Positions 10,549 to 19,040 of a stretch of 41,834 nucleotides of DNA are shown piece after piece. A program made the translations under genes and the position numbers. Source of the DNA: an uncultured Gammaproteobacteria bacterium. GTDB taxonomy: Bacteria; Pseudomonadota; Gammaproteobacteria; Arenicellales; JAANXG01. Location: positions 100,875 to 142,708 of the forward strand of contig CAMYNL010000014.1 in the NCBI GenBank assembly GCA_947259705.1, read 5' to 3'. The first letter of the stretch is position 1, and each line of letters starts with the position of its first letter. The notes beneath the pieces are model-generated. The model was not told the origin of the DNA, searched no databases, and worked only from the letters and a program-made list of their open reading frames with translations.

Positions 10549-11232
10549 TTAATGCAGATCGCGGACCCGGTCGCGCAGGGCCTCCACATCGAGCAACTTT
10601 ATGGCCTCGCGCCTGACCTCGATCAGACCCGCCCCGGTCAGCCGCGAAAGGATGCGGGAAAAGGTTTCCGGCTGTATGGACAGGCGCGACGCCAGCACGC
10701 TCTTCGGTACGTTGAGGCGGACCTCGCCTGCATTGACTCGACACGACGCCGGCGGATCGAGCAGGAAGTTGATAAAGCGGAAAGTGGCGCTGTGCAGCGT
10801 CAGGCGGTCGATCTCGTTGAGCTGCCACCGCAACCGTTGGCTCATGTTGGCCATCAACCGCAGACAACTGTCGTTGGACTCCTTGAGCAGCTTCAGGAAC
10901 GTCGCCGCCTTGAAGCCCAGCAGCTCGCTGGCTTCAAGCGCTTCGGCGTTCACCGGGTAGCCGTCACGCTCCATGAACACCACCGCCTCGGCGAAGGTCT
11001 GGCCGGCGCCGACGATGTCGATGACCTTTTCGTAACCGTCCACGGAGAGGCGGTACAGTTTCATCTGGCCCTGCTGCAGGAAGTAAAACCGCTCGATGGG
11101 GTCACCCTGATTGAACAGCCGCTGCCCCGGCTCCAGGGAGAATTGCTTAGTGCTGCCCGCAATCGTTTCCAGTTGCAGGTCGTCGAACTCCTGGAACAGA
11201 TAGATGTCTTTGAGCGTTGGGTTCGCTTCCAT
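10549..11232 (-). CDS. dnr: Dnr-type Crp/Fnr family transcription regulator
   Basis: The 227-residue product has the cyclic-nucleotide-binding fold at about residues 10-130 and a C-terminal winged helix with LASRLSIQPETFSRILSRL, which includes the E-x-x-S-R contact typical of FNR-like proteins. It lacks the N-terminal cysteine cluster of FNR, so it is more like Dnr, which senses NO through heme and activates denitrification genes. The start at 11232 (MEANPTLKD) is preferred over an upstream ATG at 11274. It points away from the nosR/nirI-like gene and toward nirN. The FNR-type site at nirS is its probable target. Confidence 0.88.
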   Translation of the reverse strand: MEANPTLKDIYLFQEFDDLQLETIAGSTKQFSLEPGQRLFNQGDPIERFYFLQQGQMKLYRLSVDGYEKVIDIVGAGQTFAEAVVFMERDGYPVNAEALEASELLGFKAATFLKLLKESNDSCLRLMANMSQRLRWQLNEIDRLTLHSATFRFINFLLDPPASCRVNAGEVRLNVPKSVLASRLSIQPETFSRILSRLTGAGLIEVRREAIKLLDVEALRDRVRDLH

Positions 11233-11339
11233 GGTGGCGCTGTAAGAGGTGGTGCGCGGAGAACGCAAGAGCATAGCAGGGGCGCGCCGGGAAGCTCAAT
11301 CCGGAAGCGGCGAGGGTCGGCGCGGGACGGGCGGAACCC

Positions 11340-12857
11340 ATGCGTGGCGACGTGCTAGGAGTGTCTTCGCGGCTGACGGCGGGACTGGCCGCGCTGGCGG
11401 TGGTTTCGGCGCTGGCGGCGGCCGCTGCACCGTCTCCGTTGACGCAGTCGGCGCGTGACTACTTCGGCGCCGATGCCCGCGTTGGGGAGTTCTCCGGTCA
11501 GCCGCTTTCGGCACCCGTGTTTCGCGGCGACAAGCTCTCTGGCTACCTCGCGCGCACCGCCGACATGGTGCGCATTCCCGCCTATTCCGGTGAACCCATC
11601 AACGTGCTGATCGCCCTCGACACCGGCGGGAGCATCGTCGGCATCAAGATCATTGAGCACTCGGAACCGATCCTGCTGGCCGGGGTGTCAGAGGCGGATA
11701 TGCTGGGCTACGTCGCCCAATACCGCGGCATGAGCGCCTACGACCGTGTCAAGATAGGCGGTGAGCTGCGGGCCGGATACGTGACCGTGGACGGACTGGC
11801 GGGCGCAACAATCACCGCCATGGTCCTGAACGCGACCATTACCCGTGCCGCCCGTCTGGTTGCGGCGTCCCGCGGGCTGCCGCTGGCAGTCGACCCGGGG
11901 GGCGTGGCGAAGCTCACGGCACCCGGGCAGGCGGCAGACGACCCGGGCCTGCACAGCGCCGGCGCCATGTGGGTGGACGTCTGGCAGCAGCGCCGCTTTC
12001 GCATCGCAGTACTCGCCTTGGGCCTGTTCACCTTGTCCGCGATCCTGGTATTCCAGGACTGGTTGACGCGGCACCCCACCTTGCTCGGCTATCTGCGCAC
12101 GGGTTTCCTGGTCTACACGCTGTTCTTCATCGGCTGGTATGGCCTGGCCCAGCTGTCGGTCATCAATGTGCTCACCTTTGCCAATGCCCTGTTCAGCGGG
12201 TTCGACTGGGCGACGTTTCTCATCGACCCCATGATGTTCATCCTGTGGGCCTTCGTTGCCTGCACCATTCTGCTCTGGGGGCGCGGCGTGTACTGCGGCT
12301 GGCTGTGTCCCTTCGGTGCCCTGCAGGAACTGGTCAACAAGGCAGCCCTGTGGTTGGGGCTGCACCAGTGGCGGATCCCGGCGGTGGTGCATGAGCGTCT
12401 GCTGGCGGTCAAGTACCTGCTGCTGGTGGCCTTATTCGGCCTGTCCCTGCAATCGATGGCCGACGCCATCCGCTATGCCGAAGTGGAACCCTTCAAGACC
12501 GCCATCAACATGCGTTTTCAGCGCGAATGGACATTCGTCCTGTATGCCTGCCTGCTGGTGCTGGTGTCAGCGTTCAACGGTAAGTTCTTTTGCAAGTACC
12601 TGTGCCCGCTGGGCGCCGCGCTGACAATTCCCTCCCACTTCCGGATCTTCGACTGGCTGCGTCGCCGGCGCGAGTGCGGGCGGCCTTGCCAGACCTGTGC
12701 CCGCGAGTGCCCCTCAGACGCCATTCGGCCAACGGGGGAGATCAACGCCGCAGAGTGTCACTACTGCCTAGACTGCCAGGTTATCTACTGGAACGAGCTC
12801 AAGTGCCCGCCGCTGGTGGAGAAGCGCAAGCGCCGCGAGCGTCGGCGCGCGACCTGA
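11340..12857 (+). CDS. Short NosR/NirI-type flavo-iron-sulfur membrane protein
   Basis: An N-terminal hydrophobic signal segment leads to a periplasmic FMN-binding domain with the motif D151-GLA-G-A-T-I-T159. This is the pattern at which ApbE attaches FMN to the last threonine. Five membrane segments follow (about residues 220-410), with two CxxxCP motifs (CGWLCPFG and CKYLCPLG). The C-terminus has a ferredoxin-type cysteine set (CQTCARECP, then CHYCLDC). NosR and NirI proteins carry electrons across the membrane to nitrous oxide reductase or support nirS expression. It has 505 residues against about 700 in NosR, with the periplasmic part shorter. No nosZ is seen, so NirI-like is favoured. 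Confidence 0.8.
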   Translation: MRGDVLGVSSRLTAGLAALAVVSALAAAAAPSPLTQSARDYFGADARVGEFSGQPLSAPVFRGDKLSGYLARTADMVRIPAYSGEPINVLIALDTGGSIVGIKIIEHSEPILLAGVSEADMLGYVAQYRGMSAYDRVKIGGELRAGYVTVDGLAGATITAMVLNATITRAARLVAASRGLPLAVDPGGVAKLTAPGQAADDPGLHSAGAMWVDVWQQRRFRIAVLALGLFTLSAILVFQDWLTRHPTLLGYLRTGFLVYTLFFIGWYGLAQLSVINVLTFANALFSGFDWATFLIDPMMFILWAFVACTILLWGRGVYCGWLCPFGALQELVNKAALWLGLHQWRIPAVVHERLLAVKYLLLVALFGLSLQSMADAIRYAEVEPFKTAINMRFQREWTFVLYACLLVLVSAFNGKFFCKYLCPLGAALTIPSHFRIFDWLRRRRECGRPCQTCARECPSDAIRPTGEINAAECHYCLDCQVIYWNELKCPPLVEKRKRRERRRAT

Positions 12858-12898
12858 GGCGCGTCGTGTCAACATTCCCTCACCCTAATCGCGGATGA

Positions 12899-12917
12899 GT
12901 CCCCCGTGCTGGGGGAC
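12899..12917 (+). terminator. Stem-loop after the NosR/NirI-like gene
   Basis: GTCCCCC-GTGCT-GGGGGAC forms a perfect 7-bp stem 42 bases after the stop codon. There is no T-run after it, so intrinsic termination is doubtful; it may protect the message 3' end. Confidence 0.4.
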
Positions 12918-13014
12918 TGGAACTTACCAACTGCTGACCGGCAGCGACGTGTCTAAGCCAATTGCCCGCCGTGGTGCCGGGGCGACAAACGAGCGCCGTG
13001 GTGGTATTTTCCTG

Positions 13015-13100
13015 TCACGGCTGCCCCGAAGGTTCGGCCGGCAAGCCGACGGCAGGTGATTTATCACTTCCTGGTCGTATCAATGGGGCAGATCATGCCC
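13015..13100 (+). promoter_or_regulatory. Candidate structured leader RNA before the P-loop/metA genes
   Basis: Bases 13015-13059 can fold as a three-way junction. TCAC and CTGCC (13015-13025, with a GG bulge) pair with GGCAG and GTGA (13051-13059), enclosing hairpins CCGA-AGGT-TCGG (13026-13037) and CGG-CAAG-CCG (13039-13048). GTGAT at 13056-13060 can alternatively pair with ATCAC just downstream. A second hairpin GGGCA-GATCA-TGCCC lies at 13086-13100. This is my own pairing by eye, and no known riboswitch class is recognised. Confidence 0.3.
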
Positions 13101-13184
13101 GCGCCGGATCGGTAGCGGTTCTTAGCGGGCATCTCTCAGCCCATGCATGCTGTCCCTGGTTTTGCCAATGCGGGAATCTGGCTG

Positions 13185-14048
13185 ATGTTGCTTACCATAG
13201 ACGAGTTTCGGGCTCGCCATAACAAGAGCGTCACGCTGCTGGGAATGTCAGGGGTCGGCAAGACCTACCTGGCCGGTATGTTGCGGCAGCACGACTGGTT
13301 CCACTACTCCGGCGACTACCGCATCGGCACCCGTTACCTCGACGAGCCGATACTGGACAACATCAAGCAGCAGGCCATGCAGGTTCCCTTCCTGCGGGAC
13401 CTGCTGCGTTCAGACTATATCTATATCGGCAATAATATAGGCGTGGACAATCTCGGCCCGGTGCTGAGCTTTATCGGCAAACCCGGCGACCCGGAGCAGG
13501 GCGGTCTGCCCCTGAACGAGTTCAGGCGCCGTCAGGAGCTGTATCGCCGGGCTGAGATCACGGCCATGCTGGATGTCCCGGAGTTCATCCGCAAGGCACG
13601 CGAGATCTATGGCTACCAGCATTTTGTCAATGACGTGGGCGGCAGCCTATGTGAGCTCGACGACCCGGGTGTGATGGAGGTGCTGGTGAATCATACGCTG
13701 ATTCTTTACGTCGAAGTCACCGACAGCGAGGAGGGCGAGCTGATCCGTCGCGCCGAAGACGACCCAAAGCCGCTTTATTTCAGGCCCGCGTTCCTGGAGG
13801 AACAACTCGGTGCCTACCAGCAGGAGCGGGACCTGCCGTACATGGCCATGGCGGATCCCGACGACTTCATCCGCTGGGTCTTTCCGCGCCTGTTCCGGGC
13901 AAGGGTGCCGCGTTACGAAGGGATCGCCAGCAAGCATGGTTACACGGTGACCCTCGACGAGATTTCGCAGGTCGGAAACGACGATGACTTCATGGAACTC
14001 CTGGACCTGGCCATCGGCCGCCGTCAGAACCAGGTGGCGGAGAGTTAG
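13185..14048 (+). CDS. P-loop NTPase-like protein paired with metA
   Basis: A 287-residue protein with a Walker A motif, G20-MSGVGK-T27, close to the start. A region with VNDVGGSLCELDD near the middle may hold a second phosphate-binding strand. No membrane segment is seen. I recall such proteins as conserved hypotheticals lying next to homoserine acyltransferase genes, but I do not know the substrate. The stop lies five bases before metA, so the two are co-transcribed. The start at 13185 (MLLTIDEF) is chosen because the core begins there; an ATG at 13143 adds 14 residues without visible homology. A kinase or a regulatory GTPase are possible roles. Confidence 0.7.
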   Translation: MLLTIDEFRARHNKSVTLLGMSGVGKTYLAGMLRQHDWFHYSGDYRIGTRYLDEPILDNIKQQAMQVPFLRDLLRSDYIYIGNNIGVDNLGPVLSFIGKPGDPEQGGLPLNEFRRRQELYRRAEITAMLDVPEFIRKAREIYGYQHFVNDVGGSLCELDDPGVMEVLVNHTLILYVEVTDSEEGELIRRAEDDPKPLYFRPAFLEEQLGAYQQERDLPYMAMADPDDFIRWVFPRLFRARVPRYEGIASKHGYTVTLDEISQVGNDDDFMELLDLAIGRRQNQVAES

Positions 14049-14053
14049 CCATC

Positions 14054-15130
14054 ATGCCGCTGGTCGCCCACAATGATCTGCCGACCTTCAGGAGACTGCA
14101 GCATGAGGGGCAGACCATCCTGACGCCGGAGCGGGCCGGCCATCAGGATATTCGCGAGCTACATATCGGGTTGCTCAATATGATGCCCGACAGCGCGCTG
14201 GCGGCAACGGAAAGGCAGTTCTACCGGCTGGTGGGAGAGAGCAACCCCATCGCACAGTTCTACATGCATCCGTTCACCCTGGACGGCCTGCCTCACGGTG
14301 ACCGTGCGCGCCGCCACATAGGTGCCTACTACGATCCTTATGACAAGCTGCGTCAAGACGGGCTGGATGCATTGATCATAACCGGCGCGAACGTGACCCA
14401 CCCGGACCTCGCCGACGAGCCGTTCTGGGGACCGCTCATCGAGGTGCTCGACTGGGCCATGGACAACGTCACCTCGGTACTGTGTTCCTGTCTTGCCACC
14501 CATGCGGTTTTGCAGTTCCGATATCGGCAGAGGCGTCATCGCCTTCCCGCCAAGCGCTGGGGCGTCTATCCGCACAGGCTGCTGGATCAACACCATCCCC
14601 TGGTGAATGACGTCGATACTGTCTTCAGCGTGCCGCACTCCCGCTTCAACGAGGTAACGCGAGCGCAGTTCGACGCCGCCGGGCTGCACGTGCTGGTCGA
14701 GAGCGAGATGGCCGGCGTGCACCTGGCCGTGAGTGAAGATCGTTTCCGCATCGTCTTTTTCCAGGGTCACCCGGAGTACGACACCATCAGCCTGCTGAAG
14801 GAATACAAAAGGGAGGTAGGCCGTTTCGCCCAGGGAGACCGCGCCGACTACCCGCAGTTCCCTGACGGCTACTTCAGATTGAGGGAGCAGGCGATACTGG
14901 AGGAATACCAGCAGCGCATGCTGCGGGCGCTGGATTCAGGTGGTGCAATCCCGGAATTTCCCGAGCAGCTGGTGGCCGAACGCATCGACAACTCCTGGCA
15001 CGATACCGCCGAGGCCATAGTCGGAAACTGGATCGGGCTGGTTTACCAGGTCACTAACCATAACCGCCGGCTGCCATTCATGGAGGGAGTCGATCCCCGC
15101 GATCCATTGGACCTCGGTCTGCCGACGTAG
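14054..15130 (+). CDS. metA: Homoserine O-acyltransferase, MetA type
   Basis: The enzyme activates homoserine, by succinyl-CoA or acetyl-CoA, in the first specific step of methionine synthesis. It belongs to the class I glutamine-amidotransferase-like MetA fold. Evidence is the HIGLLNMMPDSALAATERQF start, a GANVTHPD segment, a nucleophile cysteine in CSCLATHA (C144 or C146) and the FFQGHPEYD strand with H239 and E241 as the other catalytic residues. The 358-residue length is longer than the about 309 of E. coli MetA. The donor cannot be decided by eye. It follows the P-loop gene at five bases. No MetJ-type operator is seen. Confidence 0.92.
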   Translation: MPLVAHNDLPTFRRLQHEGQTILTPERAGHQDIRELHIGLLNMMPDSALAATERQFYRLVGESNPIAQFYMHPFTLDGLPHGDRARRHIGAYYDPYDKLRQDGLDALIITGANVTHPDLADEPFWGPLIEVLDWAMDNVTSVLCSCLATHAVLQFRYRQRRHRLPAKRWGVYPHRLLDQHHPLVNDVDTVFSVPHSRFNEVTRAQFDAAGLHVLVESEMAGVHLAVSEDRFRIVFFQGHPEYDTISLLKEYKREVGRFAQGDRADYPQFPDGYFRLREQAILEEYQQRMLRALDSGGAIPEFPEQLVAERIDNSWHDTAEAIVGNWIGLVYQVTNHNRRLPFMEGVDPRDPLDLGLPT

Positions 15131-15154
15131 CTGGAAAGACGGGTTGCCAGCCTT

Positions 15155-15171
15155 GCCGTCATGAAGACGGC
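15155..15171. terminator. Short hairpin between convergent genes
   Basis: GCCGTC-ATGAA-GACGGC is a perfect 6-bp stem between the metA stop and the convergent methyltransferase gene. No T-run follows on either strand, so the role as a terminator is weakly supported. Confidence 0.35.
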
Positions 15172-15259
15172 CCGGTAACACAATTCCCGCGGCGGGGGCC
15201 GAGCAGACCATGCCTTCCGGCCGCGCGCATTTCGTTTGGCGAGGTCGCCCCCGCTCCCG

Positions 15260-16015
15260 TCAGGTCGTGGCGACCAACGCGCATCGCGCGTTCTTGTAGA
15301 ACACCGACTTTATGTATTGTTCCGTGTGCCGGAACATGTCCGTGAAGGGCAGTCGACCTGCCTTGGGTATTGCCGGGTTCCCGCGCGCCATAAGCTTGAA
15401 ATCCGTGTGCATGATGAGTTCTTCGATCCTCCCCAGGGTGAAGTGGAAAGGGTGATTGGGGAACGCGGGTGCGTTCGCGCGGACACCGAGCTCAAAAAGA
15501 GCATTGTAGAATCTGCCGGCCCACCAATAGACCGGGTGATGGACATCCACGGTCATGTACAGGACGCCGCCCGGTTTGAGAATCCGATGACATTCCTCGA
15601 GGTACGCGGAAGGGCTCTCGACGTGGTCGATTACGTTGTCACTCAGGACCAGTTCCGCGCATGCGTCGGAAAGTGGAAGCTGTTCTCCCTGGGCCTGGAC
15701 GATCCAGGGCCCGTCCGACTGTAACTCCGGGAACGTCTGGTGGTAGAAGTGCGCCAGGGGATCGACGGCCAGGCGGCATTGAGACGGCCAGCGCCAGATC
15801 AATCCACTGGCTCCCGAACCGACCTCCACCACGAGGCCTACATCGACCGGGTATCCAAGCCTGCGCAGGTACTCGGACACGCTGCAGCTGCTCGTGTCGG
15901 CAACACGAACCAAAGAGTTGGTCCGATCACCGATTCGGTGCGCTTTTCGCTCCTGGTATTCGCGCTGATGCTGCTGGGCAAAGCGCCAGCGGCTGTGAGA
16001 GACTTTCCGCGTCAA
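15260..16015 (-). CDS. Class I SAM-dependent methyltransferase (type 11)
   Basis: A 251-residue protein with the SAM-binding motif VVEVGSGASGLIW at about residues 61-73, an acidic end of strand 2 (VDPLAHFY), the LPLSDACAELVLSDNVIDHV segment and LKPGGVLYMTVD. These are standard for methyltransferase family 11. The substrate cannot be told. The start is a TTG at 16015; no better start lies downstream before the conserved start of the domain. It faces metA and is followed by nothing on its own strand. It resembles methyltransferases acting on sugars or lipids, but this is only family resemblance. Confidence 0.8.
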   Translation of the reverse strand: MTRKVSHSRWRFAQQHQREYQERKAHRIGDRTNSLVRVADTSSCSVSEYLRRLGYPVDVGLVVEVGSGASGLIWRWPSQCRLAVDPLAHFYHQTFPELQSDGPWIVQAQGEQLPLSDACAELVLSDNVIDHVESPSAYLEECHRILKPGGVLYMTVDVHHPVYWWAGRFYNALFELGVRANAPAFPNHPFHFTLGRIEELIMHTDFKLMARGNPAIPKAGRLPFTDMFRHTEQYIKSVFYKNARCALVATT

Positions 16016-16130
16016 GATGTGGTGGCCTTATTGGGTAAGCGTTTTTCGGTATCAGCCTGGTTCAATCCTACCCATTGCCGCTGCCGGCAACAATCACCCT
16101 TTATCTTGCGTCACGCGCACGTCGCGAACC

Positions 16131-16559
16131 TCAGGCAAATGACTCCTCTATGATCCGATGCACCGCCTTTTCCAGCTCGGGGGAAGGCGTGACGACCAGT
16201 GTTTCACCATCAACCGACAATGTGAACCGCTCTGAGTCCTGACATCCCCTGTAGGCCTCCCTGAGCGCATCGTCGATGCGCTCGCGTTTGATGGGATTGA
16301 GACGCTTTTCTTCAGCCAGCGCCGCGAGATTGCTGACTTTGCCGTCATGGATCCAGGCCAACCCGAAAGTCTTCGGGGGTTTGCCAATGAACACGTACGC
16401 GGCGTGTTCGGAAGGGACTATTTCGAGGCGATCATTGGTTTGCGATGTAAGACTGGCCAATTCCGCGCGGACTTCATCGATGCGGGATTGTGCGTAGCTG
16501 TCGTCTGGCAGGGGCGGGAAATCCTCGCTCTTGCCGAACAATCCACCGAAGATGCCCAT
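16131..16559 (-). CDS. Small hypothetical protein
   Basis: A 142-residue soluble protein starting MGIFGGLFGKSEDFPPLP. The first residues look like a flexible glycine-rich tail, and the rest has mixed helix and strand character with no known motif. A strong ribosome site (CAGGAGG, six bases before ATG) fixes the start at 16559, although the frame is open further upstream. It lies upstream of the methyltransferase on the same strand, 115 bases away. I do not recognise a family, and no function is proposed. Confidence 0.65.
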   Translation of the reverse strand: MGIFGGLFGKSEDFPPLPDDSYAQSRIDEVRAELASLTSQTNDRLEIVPSEHAAYVFIGKPPKTFGLAWIHDGKVSNLAALAEEKRLNPIKRERIDDALREAYRGCQDSERFTLSVDGETLVVTPSPELEKAVHRIIEESFA

Positions 16560-17058
16560 TTTGGAACCTCCTGAGATCTGTTGCGTGGACTTTCGAAGGT
16601 TATCAAAAGCACTGCAGGCGTTCAACTTCGCCGGTCCTTCCCTGACCACGGCTCGGTCGACTCGTCCCGTCGAAAATACAGCATATACAAGAGGTTGAGC
16701 GAACAGGAAAGCCGGCCGTACCAAATGCCGCTGTCGCTTCTGTTGTGGTGAGAAGATGATGCCAGGGGTCCGCTGGCCGGTAGTCCGATGCGCCGTGGCG
16801 TTGCAAAGTTGTGCGATGGTGCCGGCAATGTTTGGAGCGCGCGGTCATTGCAAGGGACTCAGCGGAAGCGGTTACGGAATCAGATCAGTACGCACCGAGC
16901 ACTGACCCCGAACGGCTCCTTGACCACGCGCGTTTTAATCCTGATGCAAATATTTTATACTTCCAGCCACTACGATCCCCCGCAATGTCAATTTTCTCAA
17001 GTCCGTAGTTCACCCCGTTTTTCGTTATGTCAACACCGAATACGATAGAGATTAGCGA
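16560..17058. other. Non-coding gap between divergent genes
   Basis: About 500 bases between divergently read genes. No protein-like frame, tRNA or clear operator is seen. A short AT-rich stretch near 16940-16960 (ATATTTTATAC) may hold a promoter for the GMC oxidoreductase gene, but no convincing -35/-10 pair is visible. Confidence 0.4.
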
Positions 17059-18555
17059 ATGCTCATCGATGCAAGAGACCTGACAACCGGACACGTTGTT
17101 GAGGCCGATATCTGCATTATCGGTGCGGGGGCGGTAGGCATATCCATGGGGTTGGAAATGAATCGCTCTGACCTGAAGGTCGCGATACTGGAAAGCGGTG
17201 GTTTCGAGTACGAGCCGCGAACCCAGTCGCTCTACAAGGGCGACCATGTCGGTCGCGATACCTATCCACTGGAAAGAAACCGATTACGCTATTTTGGAGG
17301 CACAACCAATCACTGGGCCGGGCATTGTCGTCCCTTTGATGAGTTTGATTTTTCGGTACGAGAATGGATACCGCATAGTGGATGGCCGATCAAGATCGAG
17401 GAACTGGAGCCTTATCTTGAACGCACGCAACCTGTAATGGGATTGGGAAAGTACGACTACGATTCGGTTGAGGAGTACGGCAGGCAGCTCGGACTCGAGA
17501 CACTGCCACTGGACAGCAGCCGCTTGATCAACGTTATGAAACATCAAAGCCCTCCGACCCGGTTTGGGCCGGCCTACCGGGAGGAGTTGACGCAATCGAA
17601 GAATGTTTCGGTCTACCTGTATTCAAATGTACTGGAGTTGCTGTCGAATGAGTCCGCATCACATGTCACCAACGCAGAGGTCGCCTGCATTGATGGACCG
17701 AGATACAAAATCAAGGCGAAGAACTTCGTCTTGGCAGCCGGTGGGCTGGAGAATCCGCGCATCATGCTGCTGTCCAACAAGTCTGCGCCGAATGGGCTTG
17801 GAAACAGTCACGGCCTGGTAGGTCGGTTCTACACCGATCATATACTGATCCGGCCTGCACTGGACGTATCGCTGTCCCGCACCGACTTGGATTTTCGTCT
17901 ATATACCCGGCCGCACCGAATAAACGGGGGATTGATCTTTGCGATTATGACCGCTCCGGAAGACTTGACCAGGAGAGAAAAGCTGACGCGATTCCGGTTT
18001 CATTTGTACGAGCTGGGGCCGAGGTATGAATCCCCGATAGGAGGGGTGTTTTCCGAACTGGATGGCGCGCCTGAAGTGGCTCCTCTCGTTACCAAGCCAG
18101 ACACTCACATTCAGGTACACATGGCGATGGAACCCATACCGAATCCGGACGCTTTCGTTCGCCTGTCTGACAAGCGCGATCTATTCGGTCAACGCAGGCT
18201 TGAAGTGAAGTGGCAGGTCACCGATGCGGAACTGGCTAATGCTCACCGTGCCGTCGAGCTATGTGCTCTGGAGTTCGGACGCATGGGTTATGGCCGTGCC
18301 TACGCGCCCATTCTGGCTAAGCCTGATGAATGGCCGGCCACCTTCACTTCCGGCAAGCACCACTGCGGAACGACACGTATGTCCGACAGCCCCCAAACCG
18401 GTGTAGTGGATCGAAACTGTAAAGTGTTTGACGTTGATAATCTCTACGTTACGGGCAGCTCGGTATTCCCCAACATCGGGCACACCAACCCGACTCTCAA
18501 TCTCGTCGCCCTGGCCTTGCGCCTGGCTGATCACCTGAAGGAAAAATCCACCTGA
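17059..18555 (+). CDS. GMC family FAD-dependent oxidoreductase
   Basis: A 498-residue flavoenzyme with the N-terminal dinucleotide fold ADICIIGAGAVGISMG (about residues 17-32), YFGGTTNHWAGHCRPF in the GMC signature region, LAAGGLENPRI and the C-terminal GKHHCGTTRMS plus GHTNPTLNLVALALRLADHL. GMC enzymes oxidise alcohols, sugars or sterols; the substrate cannot be read. There is no signal peptide, so it is probably cytoplasmic. It is followed by a hairpin and then by the acyl-CoA ligase gene, about 480 bases downstream. The second GMC gene at 38201 is only distantly similar. Confidence 0.88.
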   Translation: MLIDARDLTTGHVVEADICIIGAGAVGISMGLEMNRSDLKVAILESGGFEYEPRTQSLYKGDHVGRDTYPLERNRLRYFGGTTNHWAGHCRPFDEFDFSVREWIPHSGWPIKIEELEPYLERTQPVMGLGKYDYDSVEEYGRQLGLETLPLDSSRLINVMKHQSPPTRFGPAYREELTQSKNVSVYLYSNVLELLSNESASHVTNAEVACIDGPRYKIKAKNFVLAAGGLENPRIMLLSNKSAPNGLGNSHGLVGRFYTDHILIRPALDVSLSRTDLDFRLYTRPHRINGGLIFAIMTAPEDLTRREKLTRFRFHLYELGPRYESPIGGVFSELDGAPEVAPLVTKPDTHIQVHMAMEPIPNPDAFVRLSDKRDLFGQRRLEVKWQVTDAELANAHRAVELCALEFGRMGYGRAYAPILAKPDEWPATFTSGKHHCGTTRMSDSPQTGVVDRNCKVFDVDNLYVTGSSVFPNIGHTNPTLNLVALALRLADHLKEKST

Positions 18556-18566
18556 AGATGCCCAGA

Positions 18567-18591
18567 GGCGGGGTGTTTCCTGCACACCGCC
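18567..18591 (+). terminator. Hairpin after the GMC oxidoreductase gene
   Basis: GGCG-GG-GTGT pairs with ACAC-CGCC across a TTCCTGC loop, 12 bases after the stop. A two-base bulge is needed and no T-run follows, so it is only a possible terminator. Confidence 0.35.
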
Positions 18592-19040
18592 CAACTCTAG
18601 TGAAAGCTCAGCCGGCTCGCTGGATACATCATGGACGGTCCGCTGCCTGGTAGAGGTCTCGACGGGAGCGGTGGGTCCTGCGTTACGGTGCACGCGGTCG
18701 ATGCATCGACGAGACTGCTTGACGGCTATCGTCCTGTTGCGGCCGTTCGCTTTCGACGTTCTGCGTGTGGCATTTGTTCCCGGTATGGCGGCGTCCGCGC
18801 GTTGAACTCCCCGGCGGCGGCTTGGCCCGGGCCTCCCGGAGCGGCTCCCTCTGCAAGGACACCTTCACGGGTCAAACTTTCGGCCGCTCGGCCGAGGGCA
18901 ACTCGAACCGGACGTCGGCGCTGATAAACGCCTCGCCATTGCATTGCTCAGGACCTGTCGTGCCCAGCCACTGGTATCGCCTGGGCTTGATCCCGGTCGC
19001 GGGCAGGTCCATCATGCGTACCCGGTTCCGGCGCGGCCGA
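18592..19040. other. Gap before acyl-CoA ligase gene
   Basis: About 450 bases with no recognisable gene. The acyl-CoA ligase frame is open back to 18765, but residues coded before about 19041 look like random translation of GC-rich DNA (Arg, Pro, Ser rich). No promoter is convincing. Confidence 0.4.

Noticed and set aside
12900-12960. A SAM-I riboswitch (GGGGACTGG resembles part of the core)
   Set aside because: Other invariant blocks such as GATGAAA and GGCAACC are missing.
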